Positions 39,688 to 47,056 of a stretch of DNA of 64,000 nucleotides are shown here, piece after piece. The notes below the pieces were generated by a model, which saw only the letters and a list, made by a program, of their open reading frames with translations, was not told the DNA's origin and searched no databases. Source of the DNA: Bog-473 sp963711065. GTDB lineage: Bacteria > Actinomycetota > Acidimicrobiia > Acidimicrobiales > RAAP-2. The translations under genes were made by a program, and so were the position numbers. The first letter of the stretch is position 1. Each line of letters starts with the position of its first letter. The stretch lies in assembly GCA_963711065.1 (NCBI GenBank), contig CAVQCO010000006.1:558001-622000 (forward strand), read 5' to 3'.

Positions 39688-40563
39688 TCAGCCGTCGACG
39701 GGGAAACCGGCCGACGCGAGCAGCCGCTCGCTCTCGTCCCACAGACGGGACGCCGCCTCGTCGTCCTTGGCGCGGCGGCTCACGTGGCCCGGCTTGGAGC
39801 GGACCCAGTACATCCCCGTCTTGGTGGCGACGTCGGGGGACGTCGCGAGGTAGACGGAGGTCCGGGCGGCACGCCGGGGGGTGATCTGGAAGGGCCGCAT
39901 CGCCCGGATGCCGAAGCCCATGACCCCCGAGAGATCCCCGTCCATCCCGAAGCGGCTGCGGACCCAGCCCGGGTGCATGACGTTCGCCGTGACCCCGGTA
40001 CCCGCCAGCCGCGCCGCCAGCTGGCGGGTGAAGAGCACGTTGGCCAGCTTGGAGCGGCAGTAGACCTCCATCGCCTCGTAGCCGTTCTCACTCTGCAGGT
40101 CCTCGAAGCGCATGCCGTGCCATGCCGCATGGTGCCCGACGGATGTGACGTTGACGACCCGCGAGGGAGCGTCGGCGCGCAGGCGGTCGAGCAGCAGGTT
40201 GGTCAGGTAGAAGTGCCCGAGGTGGTTGACGCCGAAGGTGTACTCGATGCCCTGCGCCGTCAGCATCCGCTCTGACCACGTCCCGCCGGCGTTGTTGACG
40301 AGGACGTCGAGCCGGTCCCAGCGGGAGCGCACCTCCTCGGCCGCCTTCCTGACCGAGGCCAGGTCGGCCAGGTCGAGCGAGACCACGTGCACGTCGTCGT
40401 TCCAGGTGCGCTTCGTCACCTCGGTGGCCGCGGCCTCGGCCTTGTCCCGGTTCCGACAGGCCAGGACGGTGGTCGCCTCGAGCGCCGCCAGGCCGACCGC
40501 CGTCTCGAACCCGACGCCGGCGTTGGCCCCGGTGATCACGACGACCTTGCCTTGCATGCTCAT
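39688..40563 (-). CDS. SDR-family oxidoreductase, retinol dehydrogenase-like
   Basis: 291 residues. VVVITGANAGVGFETAVGLA is the NADP-type Rossmann motif with CRNRDKAEAA after strand 2. LVNNAGGTWS, NVTSVGHH, and the catalytic YCRSKLAN follow. GHFYLTNLLLDRLR and the C-terminal ATSPDVATKTGMYW are typical of the human RDH11/WWOX-like bacterial group. It converts alcohols to carbonyls or the reverse; substrate unknown. Start ATG 40563 (MSMQGKVV), alternative ATG 40557. It is convergent with the ABC permease. Confidence 0.83.
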   Translation of the reverse strand: MSMQGKVVVITGANAGVGFETAVGLAALEATTVLACRNRDKAEAAATEVTKRTWNDDVHVVSLDLADLASVRKAAEEVRSRWDRLDVLVNNAGGTWSERMLTAQGIEYTFGVNHLGHFYLTNLLLDRLRADAPSRVVNVTSVGHHAAWHGMRFEDLQSENGYEAMEVYCRSKLANVLFTRQLAARLAGTGVTANVMHPGWVRSRFGMDGDLSGVMGFGIRAMRPFQITPRRAARTSVYLATSPDVATKTGMYWVRSKPGHVSRRAKDDEAASRLWDESERLLASAGFPVDG

Positions 40564-40653
40564 GGGCGACGTCCAGTCCGGCGAGAGGGTACCTACCCCG
40601 AGATCAGACCCCGTGCGGGCCGCCCGGTGCAATTCGCGGCCCGTCTTGCGACA

Positions 40654-42195
40654 ATGGGCGTTGTGGGCCATACGAACCGGGTCGTTCGGCGGTTTCGGGG
40701 CGTCTCCCGGACCTCTGCGACGGCGGGGCTGGCGGCGGCGGGCGTCGCCCTCCTCCTGATCGGGGTCGCCGGCGCCGCCCAGGCCCAATTCCGGCCGCTC
40801 TACCCGGGCCTCAAGCCGCAGGCGACGTATCAGGCGGAAGCCAAGGGCGACGCCGGCGACATCGCCGCTGACCTGGGCCACGGCCTCGGCCTGAAGCTGA
40901 CCGTGGTCGTCAACACCAAGCAGATGAACGGCGACGTGCCGGCCTACACGCTCGTCTACGACAGCAGCGGCGGCGTCGCGGGAGCCCCGGCCCGCTGCAA
41001 GACCTTCATCAATCCCAGCTTCGCCAAGGAGGACGCCGAGTACCAGAAGCTCGCGCTCGTCCACGAGGTGTTCCACTGCTACGAGGCCATGGATTTCCCG
41101 ACGGCCGACGCGTTCCAGTCCGCGCCGGACTGGCTCATCGAAGGTGAGGCCGAGTGGGTGGCGGCCACCCTCGCCCCCACCCAGCTCCCCGCCTGGAATG
41201 CCTACCTGACGGGACTGAGCACGAGCCTGTTGGCGCGCAGCTACGACGCCATCGGCTTCTACGCCCACATGACCAACAGCAGCGAGGACACGTGGCACCT
41301 CCTCGACCGCATGCTCAAGGCCGACGTCACGGGCGGCAGCGCCGCCGCCTACAACGTGGCCGCCAACAAGCAGGTCCGCCTGACCTGGGCCTCCTCGCTC
41401 GCCCGCCAGACGAGCCTGGGCTCGGGGTGGCAGACCACGGGTCCGGGCATCACCGGTACCACCTATCACCCACCCATCCACGAGATCGCCGTGGGGACGA
41501 ACGTCAGCGACAACGTGGCGGCCTACACCAACGCGCTGGTTCGGTTCCAAGTGACCACGGCCCAGGTGGTCGACATCTCGGCGAGCACCCAGTACAGCCG
41601 TCTCCACACCGCGAGCGGGTCCAAGTACGACGACCTCACCAAGCCCCCCAACGCGTTCTGCATCAGCGACTGCAACATGTGCCCTCAGGTCGCAGACCTC
41701 CCGAGGTTGACGACCGGGATCAATTGGCTGGCGGTGACCGGCGACTCCTCGGGTGCCACCTATTCGATCGCCGGTGCCAAGGTGACGTGCGCGCCCTGTC
41801 TGGTGGGGAATTGGGTCGTCACGAACCTGACCCTGACCACCAACCCGGGCGGCGCCAAGTCGGGCGGGGCGGGCACCACGGTCGACATCCAACCCAACGG
41901 GGACGCGGTCGGGAACTTCACGCCAGGAGGGCCGCTCGTCGGCGGCGGCGGCTCCGTCAAGTTCGACGGCGTCGACACCGACCACTACTCCTTCCCGACC
42001 AATACGACCGCGCGTTCGGGCAGCTTCACATCCTCGAACGTCTCCACGTCGCTCACCATCAACGAGGGCGGCCTGTCCGTGCCCGTCAAACCCGCGACGA
42101 CGAGCGGCAGCTACAACTGCGTCGGCACCGGCCTGACCCTCCACTTCGTCGGGGGCCCGACGACCCTGGACTACACCTTGGTCCCCGCCGGCTGA
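40654..42195 (+). CDS. Secreted protein with HExxH zinc-protease motif
   Basis: 513 residues from ATG 40654. Signal segment LAAAGVALLLIGVAG ends at AQAQ (about residue 45). LALVHEVFHCYEAMDF places HEVFH at 137-141, and WLIEGEAEWVA about 20 residues on supplies a Glu that fits a gluzincin third ligand. The C-terminal half is beta-rich and secreted-looking, with FCISDCNMCPQ cysteines and Thr/Gly-rich repeats. It looks like a secreted metallopeptidase, but no family is recognised. It diverges from the SDR gene. Confidence 0.6.
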   Translation: MGVVGHTNRVVRRFRGVSRTSATAGLAAAGVALLLIGVAGAAQAQFRPLYPGLKPQATYQAEAKGDAGDIAADLGHGLGLKLTVVVNTKQMNGDVPAYTLVYDSSGGVAGAPARCKTFINPSFAKEDAEYQKLALVHEVFHCYEAMDFPTADAFQSAPDWLIEGEAEWVAATLAPTQLPAWNAYLTGLSTSLLARSYDAIGFYAHMTNSSEDTWHLLDRMLKADVTGGSAAAYNVAANKQVRLTWASSLARQTSLGSGWQTTGPGITGTTYHPPIHEIAVGTNVSDNVAAYTNALVRFQVTTAQVVDISASTQYSRLHTASGSKYDDLTKPPNAFCISDCNMCPQVADLPRLTTGINWLAVTGDSSGATYSIAGAKVTCAPCLVGNWVVTNLTLTTNPGGAKSGGAGTTVDIQPNGDAVGNFTPGGPLVGGGGSVKFDGVDTDHYSFPTNTTARSGSFTSSNVSTSLTINEGGLSVPVKPATTSGSYNCVGTGLTLHFVGGPTTLDYTLVPAG

Positions 42196-42313
42196 GGCCC
42201 CTAGCTCCCCCGGCCCAGCCTTGACATGAACCCGGCGGGAACCGACCCACGACGATCGTCTCGAGATGGCATCGGTGGCGCGGCGCGGAGAGGTCGCCGA
42301 CCCGACTCGTCGC

Positions 42314-42634
42314 TCACGCCCACGGCTCCCCGTCCATGATCTCGAGGTGGCGCTCCAGTGCGTTGGGCTGCTCCCCCCAACCCCGGCGGTACGGCATGAG
42401 CCACTCGTCGACCTCGCGCAACGGCTCGGGCCTCACCCGGTAGATCCGCCGCTGGGCGTCGGAGCGGGACTCGACCAGGCCGGCGTCGCGCAGGACCTTG
42501 AGGTGCTTCGACACTGCCGGTTGGCTGAGCGACAACAGCCCGACGAGGTCGCCCACCGGTCGCTCCCGCTCCACGAGGAGGTCAAGGATGCGGCGACGGC
42601 TCTCTTCTGCCAGCACCTCGAATGTGGCTGTCAC
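42314..42634 (-). CDS. ArsR-family winged-helix regulator
   Basis: 106 residues from GTG 42634. LAEESRRRILDLLVERERPV, recognition helix LSLSQPAVSKHLKVLRDAGLV and wing SDAQRRIYRVRPEP are canonical. The end LERHLEIMDGEPWA is typical of ArsR proteins paired with SRPBCC, but here no partner gene lies downstream. A promoter predicted right at the start would produce a leaderless message. Confidence 0.85.
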   Translation of the reverse strand: MTATFEVLAEESRRRILDLLVERERPVGDLVGLLSLSQPAVSKHLKVLRDAGLVESRSDAQRRIYRVRPEPLREVDEWLMPYRRGWGEQPNALERHLEIMDGEPWA

Positions 42635-42640
42635 ACAGCT

Positions 42641-42670
42641 AGTATTTCCCTAGACGTATATAACTGTCAA
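42641..42670 (-). promoter_or_regulatory. Promoter of the orphan ArsR gene, leaderless
   Basis: Minus-strand TTGACA (42665-42670), 18 nt, AATACT (42641-42646), then 6 nt to the GTG at 42634, so +1 coincides with the start codon. The -35 contains the DUF2277 stop codon (42667-42669). An imperfect inverted repeat (AATATCCCT and AGGGAAATA on the minus strand) spans the spacer and may be the operator. Confidence 0.55.
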
Positions 42671-42924
42671 GGGATATTGGCGGCCGCGATCCTGCGGAGG
42701 GGCGGCAGGGTGGGTGGGGGCTGGCGCCGCGGCGGGAGGGCGGCCAGGAGCTCGGTGGTCGCCCCGGTGACCAGCGTGACGGCCCGTTCGAACGCCTCCT
42801 CGGTCTGGGGCGACGTCGACTGGACGCCGCTGACCTTGCGGACGTACTGGCGGGCCGCCGCCTCGATCTCCTCGGGCGTGGCCACGGGCTCGAGCCCGCG
42901 CAATGTGGTGATGTTCCGGCACAT
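42667..42924 (-). CDS. DUF2277-family protein
   Basis: 85 residues from ATG 42924 (MCRNITTLRGLEPVATPEEI), with GTG 42933 as an alternative. The MCRNIxxLRGLEP opening, EAAARQYVRKVSG and PPRRQPPPTLPPLRR tail match the small DUF2277 family. Cys2 next to Arg-Asn is invariant in that family. Function unknown. Its stop forms part of the ArsR -35 box. It lies 21 nt after the DUF899 gene on the same strand. Confidence 0.8.
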   Translation of the reverse strand: MCRNITTLRGLEPVATPEEIEAAARQYVRKVSGVQSTSPQTEEAFERAVTLVTGATTELLAALPPRRQPPPTLPPLRRIAAANIP

Positions 42925-42945
42925 GCCGGCCACCCTATTGGGACC

Positions 42946-43623
42946 TCAGTAGTCCAAACCCGCGTACCAGTCGCCCCGGCCGTGCGGCGTGAGGTCCAGC
43001 AGGTGCCACACCGGCGAGAGCAGATCGATCCCCCGCTCGGGGATGTCGTCGGCCATGTGCGGGTGGCAGGTGTAGAAGTGGCGGGGCGAGCCGTCCGCAT
43101 CGAGCCGGAAGACCGAGACGGTGGAGTCCTGGTTCCCCGCCTCGTCCTCGGCGCCCAGGTCGTACTGGAACGTGCTGTCACCGCAGCTGAGCAGGCGGAC
43201 GTCGTCCCACCCCCGGTTCCGGGCATGGGCGCGCAGCGGGGCGGGGTCGGCGGCGGCCGCCACCACGAAGTCGGCGTTCTGGGCGATGTGGCGCGTCACC
43301 CCGTTGAGGCCGTCGATCCACATCGTGCACATCGGACAGGGCGACGTCTGGCGCTTGCCGTACATCACGTGCTGCACGACGAGGGCGCGGTCCGGCGCCG
43401 TGAACAGCTCGCTCAAGCGCACCGTCGTGGCGGGCTCGTCGCCGTCGGCGAGGCGGCGCGGCCCTTCCAGGAACTCGTAGTCCTCGACGACCGCCCCGGG
43501 CGGCAGCTGGCGGCGGAGCGAGGCCACCTTCTCGCGGTGGTGCATGAGCTCCACCTCCGCCTCCCGGAGCTCCTCGCGCCGCTTCGCGTACTCGGCCGGC
43601 TCTTCGAGGCGGGTCTGCTCCAC
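42946..43623 (-). CDS. DUF899-family thioredoxin-like protein
   Basis: 225 residues from GTG 43623, with AGGAGG upstream. A helical N-terminus (EYAKRREELREAEVELMHHREKVA) precedes VEDYEFLEGPRR. LSELFTAPDRALVVQHVMYGKRQTSPCPMCTMWIDGL holds the thioredoxin-like CPMC motif. FVVAAAADPAPLRAHARNRGWDDVRLLS and FYTCHPHMADDIPERGIDLLSPVWHLLDLTP match the DUF899 family, thought to be thioredoxin-fold redox proteins. It is divergent from the VOC gene. Confidence 0.82.
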   Translation of the reverse strand: MEQTRLEEPAEYAKRREELREAEVELMHHREKVASLRRQLPPGAVVEDYEFLEGPRRLADGDEPATTVRLSELFTAPDRALVVQHVMYGKRQTSPCPMCTMWIDGLNGVTRHIAQNADFVVAAAADPAPLRAHARNRGWDDVRLLSCGDSTFQYDLGAEDEAGNQDSTVSVFRLDADGSPRHFYTCHPHMADDIPERGIDLLSPVWHLLDLTPHGRGDWYAGLDY

Positions 43624-43668
43624 GGGGTTCCTCCTTCGACGGTTCGAATGTAGGGGAAGAATGGGACG

Positions 43669-44064
43669 GTGCTCGGTCATCTCGGCGTCAACGTCCCTGA
43701 CCTCGGGCGGGCCACCGCCTACTACGGCCCGCTCATGCCCCTCCTCGGCTACGAGCCCTTCGTGACCGCCGAGAACGCCGTCGCCTTCATGCCCGCCGGC
43801 GGCGGGCGGGGCGCCTACCTCTTCTTGTACGAGGCCACCGAGGACGGGCCGTACTCCCGGGAGCGCGCCGGCTTGCAGCATCTCGCCTTCGCCGTCCCGA
43901 CCCGGGCCGCCGTGCACGAGGTCCACGCCCACGTGGTGAGGGAGGGCTCAGCGGTCCTGCACCCTCCGCAGGAGTGGCCCCAGTACCCGCCGCCCTACTT
44001 CGCCACCTTCTGGCTCGACCCGTTCGGGTTCATGCTGGAAGCGGTCTGCCACCACGAGGTCTAG
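43669..44064 (+). CDS. VOC-family protein
   Basis: 131 residues from GTG 43669. LGHLGVNVPDLGRATAYYGPLMPLLGYEP, AYLFLYEATEDGPYSRERAGLQHLAFAVPTRAAVHEVHAHV and FWLDPFGFMLEAVCHHEV give the paired beta-alpha-beta-beta-beta modules. Metal-site candidates are His4 (HLGV), His in LQHLAF and Glu in MLEAV, as in glyoxalase-type enzymes. Substrate unknown. The stop overlaps the convergent DUF4097 gene by 4 nt. Confidence 0.82.
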   Translation: MLGHLGVNVPDLGRATAYYGPLMPLLGYEPFVTAENAVAFMPAGGGRGAYLFLYEATEDGPYSRERAGLQHLAFAVPTRAAVHEVHAHVVREGSAVLHPPQEWPQYPPPYFATFWLDPFGFMLEAVCHHEV

Positions 44065-44933
44065 GCGACCTGTTCCAGGGCCCGCTCGATTTCGACGTTG
44101 CCCGAGACGCTGCGGACGCTCAGGTCGACCAGGGCGCCGGCACTCCCCCGGCTCGGCGCGTCGTCGAGGGAGAAGTCCGAACGGACCGTGCCCGACAACG
44201 TCTCGACGTCGACGTGGAGAGCCACCCCGCTGACGACGCCCACCGACACGTCCCCGGAGACGGAGCGGACGTGGAGGGTGCCCTCGCCGAGTGCGAGGAT
44301 GCGCACGTTGCCCGAGACGTTCACGATCCGGGCCCCGTGGGACAGCTCGCCGAGACGGACGTTGCCCGACGTCGCCTTGACCTCCACCCGGTCGCGGGCC
44401 GCCCCCACCTCCAGGTCGCCCGACGCCGTCGCGAACACGGCGGAGCCGGCCACGCTGGAGCAGCGGAGGTCGCCCGACGCGGAGTGCACCCGGAGGTCGC
44501 CCCCCACGGCACCGAGCGTGACGTCGCCGCTGGCCGTCTTGGCCACGACGTCGTCGACGACGTCGCCGGCGGTGATGTCCCCGCTGGCGGAGGCGAGGTC
44601 CGCCGAGTGGATCCGCCCCGTGATCTCGATGGCCGCCGAGCCCGTCAGCAGCTTCACGTCGCTGCCCTCGGGCACCTCGACCCGGACCGCGACCGCGTTG
44701 CGGCGGACGAAGCGCATCCCGTGCAGCCGCCGCACCTTGACGGCGACGATGTGGTGTCGCTCCGACCACCGGCACTCGACGACCGCGTTGTCGACGAGCT
44801 CCTGGCCGCCCGGGGTCTCGGCCTCGAGCGAGACCACGGTGGTCCCGGTGTCGGTGGCCGTGACCGCAACCAGGCCGACCTCGTTCTCCACGTACAGCCA
44901 GACGGGCCCCGGCGTCTCGAACGTCTTCTCCAT
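44061..44933 (-). CDS. DUF4097-family beta-helix protein
   Basis: 290 residues. N-terminal KTFETPGPVWLYVENEVGLVAV, then a series of about 20-residue repeats with SGD or SGN: LASASGDITAGDV, KTASGDVTLGAV, HSASGDLRCSSV, ATASGDLEVGAA, KATSGNVRLGEL, SVSGDVSVGVV and SVSGNVEIERA. This is the DUF4097 beta-helix repeat, often linked to envelope or anti-sigma systems. No membrane segment, so probably cytosolic. It lies 14 nt after the RHH gene in the same direction, forming a pair. Confidence 0.85.
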   Translation of the reverse strand: MEKTFETPGPVWLYVENEVGLVAVTATDTGTTVVSLEAETPGGQELVDNAVVECRWSERHHIVAVKVRRLHGMRFVRRNAVAVRVEVPEGSDVKLLTGSAAIEITGRIHSADLASASGDITAGDVVDDVVAKTASGDVTLGAVGGDLRVHSASGDLRCSSVAGSAVFATASGDLEVGAARDRVEVKATSGNVRLGELSHGARIVNVSGNVRILALGEGTLHVRSVSGDVSVGVVSGVALHVDVETLSGTVRSDFSLDDAPSRGSAGALVDLSVRSVSGNVEIERALEQVA

Positions 44934-44947
44934 GTCCCTCGCTCCTT

Positions 44948-45400
44948 TCAGGTCGTGCCGTAGCCGCGCAGGCGGTTCCCGCCGCGTCGGCTCCGGCCCG
45001 GGTTCGACGACCCCCGTTCGAGGGTCCGCACGACGAAGGTGTTCACCGAGACCCCCTCGCTCGCCGCCGCTGCCTCCACCCTGGCCTTGAGGCTCTCGCC
45101 GAGACGGAGGGTGATGCGGGCCGACGCGTCGCCGTCGGCCTCGAGGTCGGGGGCGTGCTCGTCCTCGACGTAGGCCAGCTCCACGTCGTCGCCGGTGACC
45201 CGCGTCTCGACCCGGCCCGCCGGCAGCACGTCCGACAGTTCGGCGGCGGCGTCCGACAGGAGGTCGAGGATGCGGGAGGGGACGGAGCGGGCCAGCACGC
45301 CGGCGATCCGCTCGGCTGCCTCGGCGACCGCGTCGTCGCCCAGCTCCCCCACGGCGACCACGTCGGAGCGCAGGCCGTCCACCACCAGTGACATCTTCAT
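44948..45400 (-). CDS. Ribbon-helix-helix (HicB/Arc-like) regulator
   Basis: 150 residues from ATG 45400. The N-terminal 100 residues form an acidic alpha/beta domain (LVVDGLRSDVVAVGELGDDA). Residues of ARITLRLGESLKARVEAAAASEGVSVNTFVVRTLERG make a ribbon-helix-helix with the beta strand ITLRL for operator contacts. The tail is basic (NPGRSRRGGNRLRGYG). No HicA toxin gene is adjacent; the partner is the DUF4097 gene, 14 nt downstream. Tandem operator repeats lie just upstream, so autoregulation is likely. Confidence 0.75.
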   Translation of the reverse strand: MKMSLVVDGLRSDVVAVGELGDDAVAEAAERIAGVLARSVPSRILDLLSDAAAELSDVLPAGRVETRVTGDDVELAYVEDEHAPDLEADGDASARITLRLGESLKARVEAAAASEGVSVNTFVVRTLERGSSNPGRSRRGGNRLRGYGTT

Positions 45401-45404
45401 GCTG

Positions 45405-45424
45405 TCACTATGACATCACTATGA
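45405..45424 (-). promoter_or_regulatory. Tandem RHH operator repeats
   Basis: TCACTATGA occurs at 45405-45413 and 45416-45424, an 11-bp direct repeat, so both copies lie on one helix face. Each copy sits in an imperfect palindrome (GTCACTATGAC and ATCACTATGAT). They begin 5 nt before the RHH start codon, the position expected for an autorepressor. Confidence 0.65.
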
Positions 45425-45459
45425 TGTCGAAGTCAACCCCCCCGCCCCGGGGACCCTGG

Positions 45460-46485
45460 TCAGCCGCCCGAAGCGTCCTGCACCCGGGTCTTGCCGGCCG
45501 AGATGAACGGCATCATGTCCCGCAGCTCCTGCCCCACCTGCTCGATCTGGTGGGCCTTCCCAGCCTCGCGCAGCGCCTGGAAGCGGGGGCGCCCCGCCTT
45601 GTTCTCGGCGATCCACTCCTCGGCGAAGGCACCGCTGCGGATGTCGTCGAGGATGGTCTGCATCTCCGCGCGGACGGCGTCGTCGATGACCCGGGGCCCG
45701 CGGGTCAGGTCGCCGTACTCGGCCGTGTCGGAGATGGAGTAGCGCATCCCGGCGATCCCCTGCTCGTACATCAGGTCGACGATGAGCTTCAGCTCGTGCA
45801 GGCACTCGAAGTAGGCCGACTCGGGCTGGTAGCCGGCGTTGACCAGCGTCTCGAAGCCGGCCGTCACCAGCGCGGTGAGGCCGCCGCACAGCACGACCTG
45901 CTCGCCGAAGAGGTCGGTCTCCGTCTCCTCGTCGAACGTCGTGTCGAGCACGCCCGCCCGGGTGGCGCCGATCGCGTGGGCGTAGGACAGCGCGAGGTCG
46001 CGCGCCTTGCCCGTGGCGTCCTGGTGCACGGCCACGAGGGAGGGCACGCCGCCGCCCTCGGTGTAGGTGCGGCGCACGAGGTGGCCCGGGCCCTTGGGCG
46101 CCACCATGGTGACGTCGACGCCGGCCGGGGGCACGATCTGCCCGAAGCGGATGTTGAACCCGTGGGCGAACATCAGCATGTCGCCGTCGGTCAGGTGCGG
46201 GGCGACGAACTCGTCGTACGCGGCCTTCTGCTCGGTGTCGGGCAGCAGGATCATGATCACGTCCGCCTCGGCGGCGGCGTCGGCCAGCGACATGACCCGC
46301 AGCCCTGCCTCCTCCGCCTTGCGCCGGCTCGTGCTGCCCTCGCGCAGGGCGACCCGGACGTCCACCCCCGACTCCATCAGGTTCAGCGCGTGCGCGTGCC
46401 CCTGCGACCCGTAGCCGAGGATGGCGACCTTGCGGCCGGCGATCAGGCTGGGGTCGGCGTCGGACTCGTAGTACAGCGTGGCCAT
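45460..46485 (-). CDS. ilvC: Ketol-acid reductoisomerase
   Basis: 341 residues, class I length. VAILGYGSQGHAHALNL is the NADPH site with ALREGSTSRRKA for the phosphate. PKGPGHLVRRTYTEGGGVPSLVAV, DTTFDEETETDLFGEQVVLCGG and FECLHELKLIVDLMYEQGIAGM hold the Mg-binding Asp and Glu residues. It converts acetohydroxy acids to dihydroxy acids in valine and isoleucine synthesis. GAGAGAAGAG precedes the ATG. It lies 31 nt after ilvN, the third gene of the attenuated ilvBNC operon. Confidence 0.95.
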   Translation of the reverse strand: MATLYYESDADPSLIAGRKVAILGYGSQGHAHALNLMESGVDVRVALREGSTSRRKAEEAGLRVMSLADAAAEADVIMILLPDTEQKAAYDEFVAPHLTDGDMLMFAHGFNIRFGQIVPPAGVDVTMVAPKGPGHLVRRTYTEGGGVPSLVAVHQDATGKARDLALSYAHAIGATRAGVLDTTFDEETETDLFGEQVVLCGGLTALVTAGFETLVNAGYQPESAYFECLHELKLIVDLMYEQGIAGMRYSISDTAEYGDLTRGPRVIDDAVRAEMQTILDDIRSGAFAEEWIAENKAGRPRFQALREAGKAHQIEQVGQELRDMMPFISAGKTRVQDASGG

Positions 46486-46516
46486 GGCGTCTCTTCTCTC
46501 TCTTCTCTCAGTCTGA

Positions 46517-46984
46517 TCAGTGGCGATCAAGCTTAGGCAGTGCGACCCGCCCCGTCCGTTGGAGCTCCACGACCGTGTAGTGCTCCAACAACCCCTCGAA
46601 GTCGTCGATCTTCTCCGGCCGGCCGGCCAGCATGACGGTCAGGCGGTCGGCGCCCACGCTGACGACCTCTCCGCCGAACACGCCCACCAGCTGGATCACC
46701 TGCGAGCGTTCGGTCGGGCCCACCGCCACGGTCACCAGCACGAGCTCCCGCTCCACGGCCTCGGCCGGCGACAGCTCGCCGATGGAGACCACGTTGACGA
46801 GCTTGTCCAGCTGCATGATCACCTGCTCGAGCGGCGCGGACTCCACGTCCACGACGATGGTGATGCGGCTGAAGTGCTCGTCCTCGTCGGTGGGCGCCAC
46901 GGCGAGCGAGTAGATGTTGAAGCCCCGGCGGCTGAAGAGCCCGGCCACCCGCGCCAGCACGCCGGCCTTGTTCTCGACCAGCAC
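46517..46984 (-). CDS. ilvN: Acetolactate synthase small (regulatory) subunit, start disturbed
   Basis: 155 residues from GTG 46984, which gives VLVENKAGVLARVAGLFSRR. The ACT domain with RGFNIYSLAVAPT, then ITIVVDVESAPLEQVIMQLDKLVNVVSI, and a C-terminal IlvN domain (VGADRLTVMLAGRPEKIDDFEGLLEHYTV) are present. Oddity: homologues begin before HHILSVLVEN, and in this frame RHHILSV is present upstream, but no ATG, GTG or TTG occurs between the ilvB stop and GTG 46984. It provides valine feedback on IlvB. An in-frame start may have been lost through a 1-nt indel. Confidence 0.88.
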   Translation of the reverse strand: MLVENKAGVLARVAGLFSRRGFNIYSLAVAPTDEDEHFSRITIVVDVESAPLEQVIMQLDKLVNVVSIGELSPAEAVERELVLVTVAVGPTERSQVIQLVGVFGGEVVSVGADRLTVMLAGRPEKIDDFEGLLEHYTVVELQRTGRVALPKLDRH

Positions 46985-47056
46985 CGAGAGGATGTGGTGA
47001 CGCGGCGACGCGGACGCCTTGCCACCGGGGAGCGCGCTCGAGGTGGGCGGGCGACG

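Noticed and set aside
44948..45400. A HicAB toxin-antitoxin system
   Set aside because: The RHH domain is HicB-like, but no HicA double-stranded-RNA-binding toxin ORF is found within the neighbouring region.
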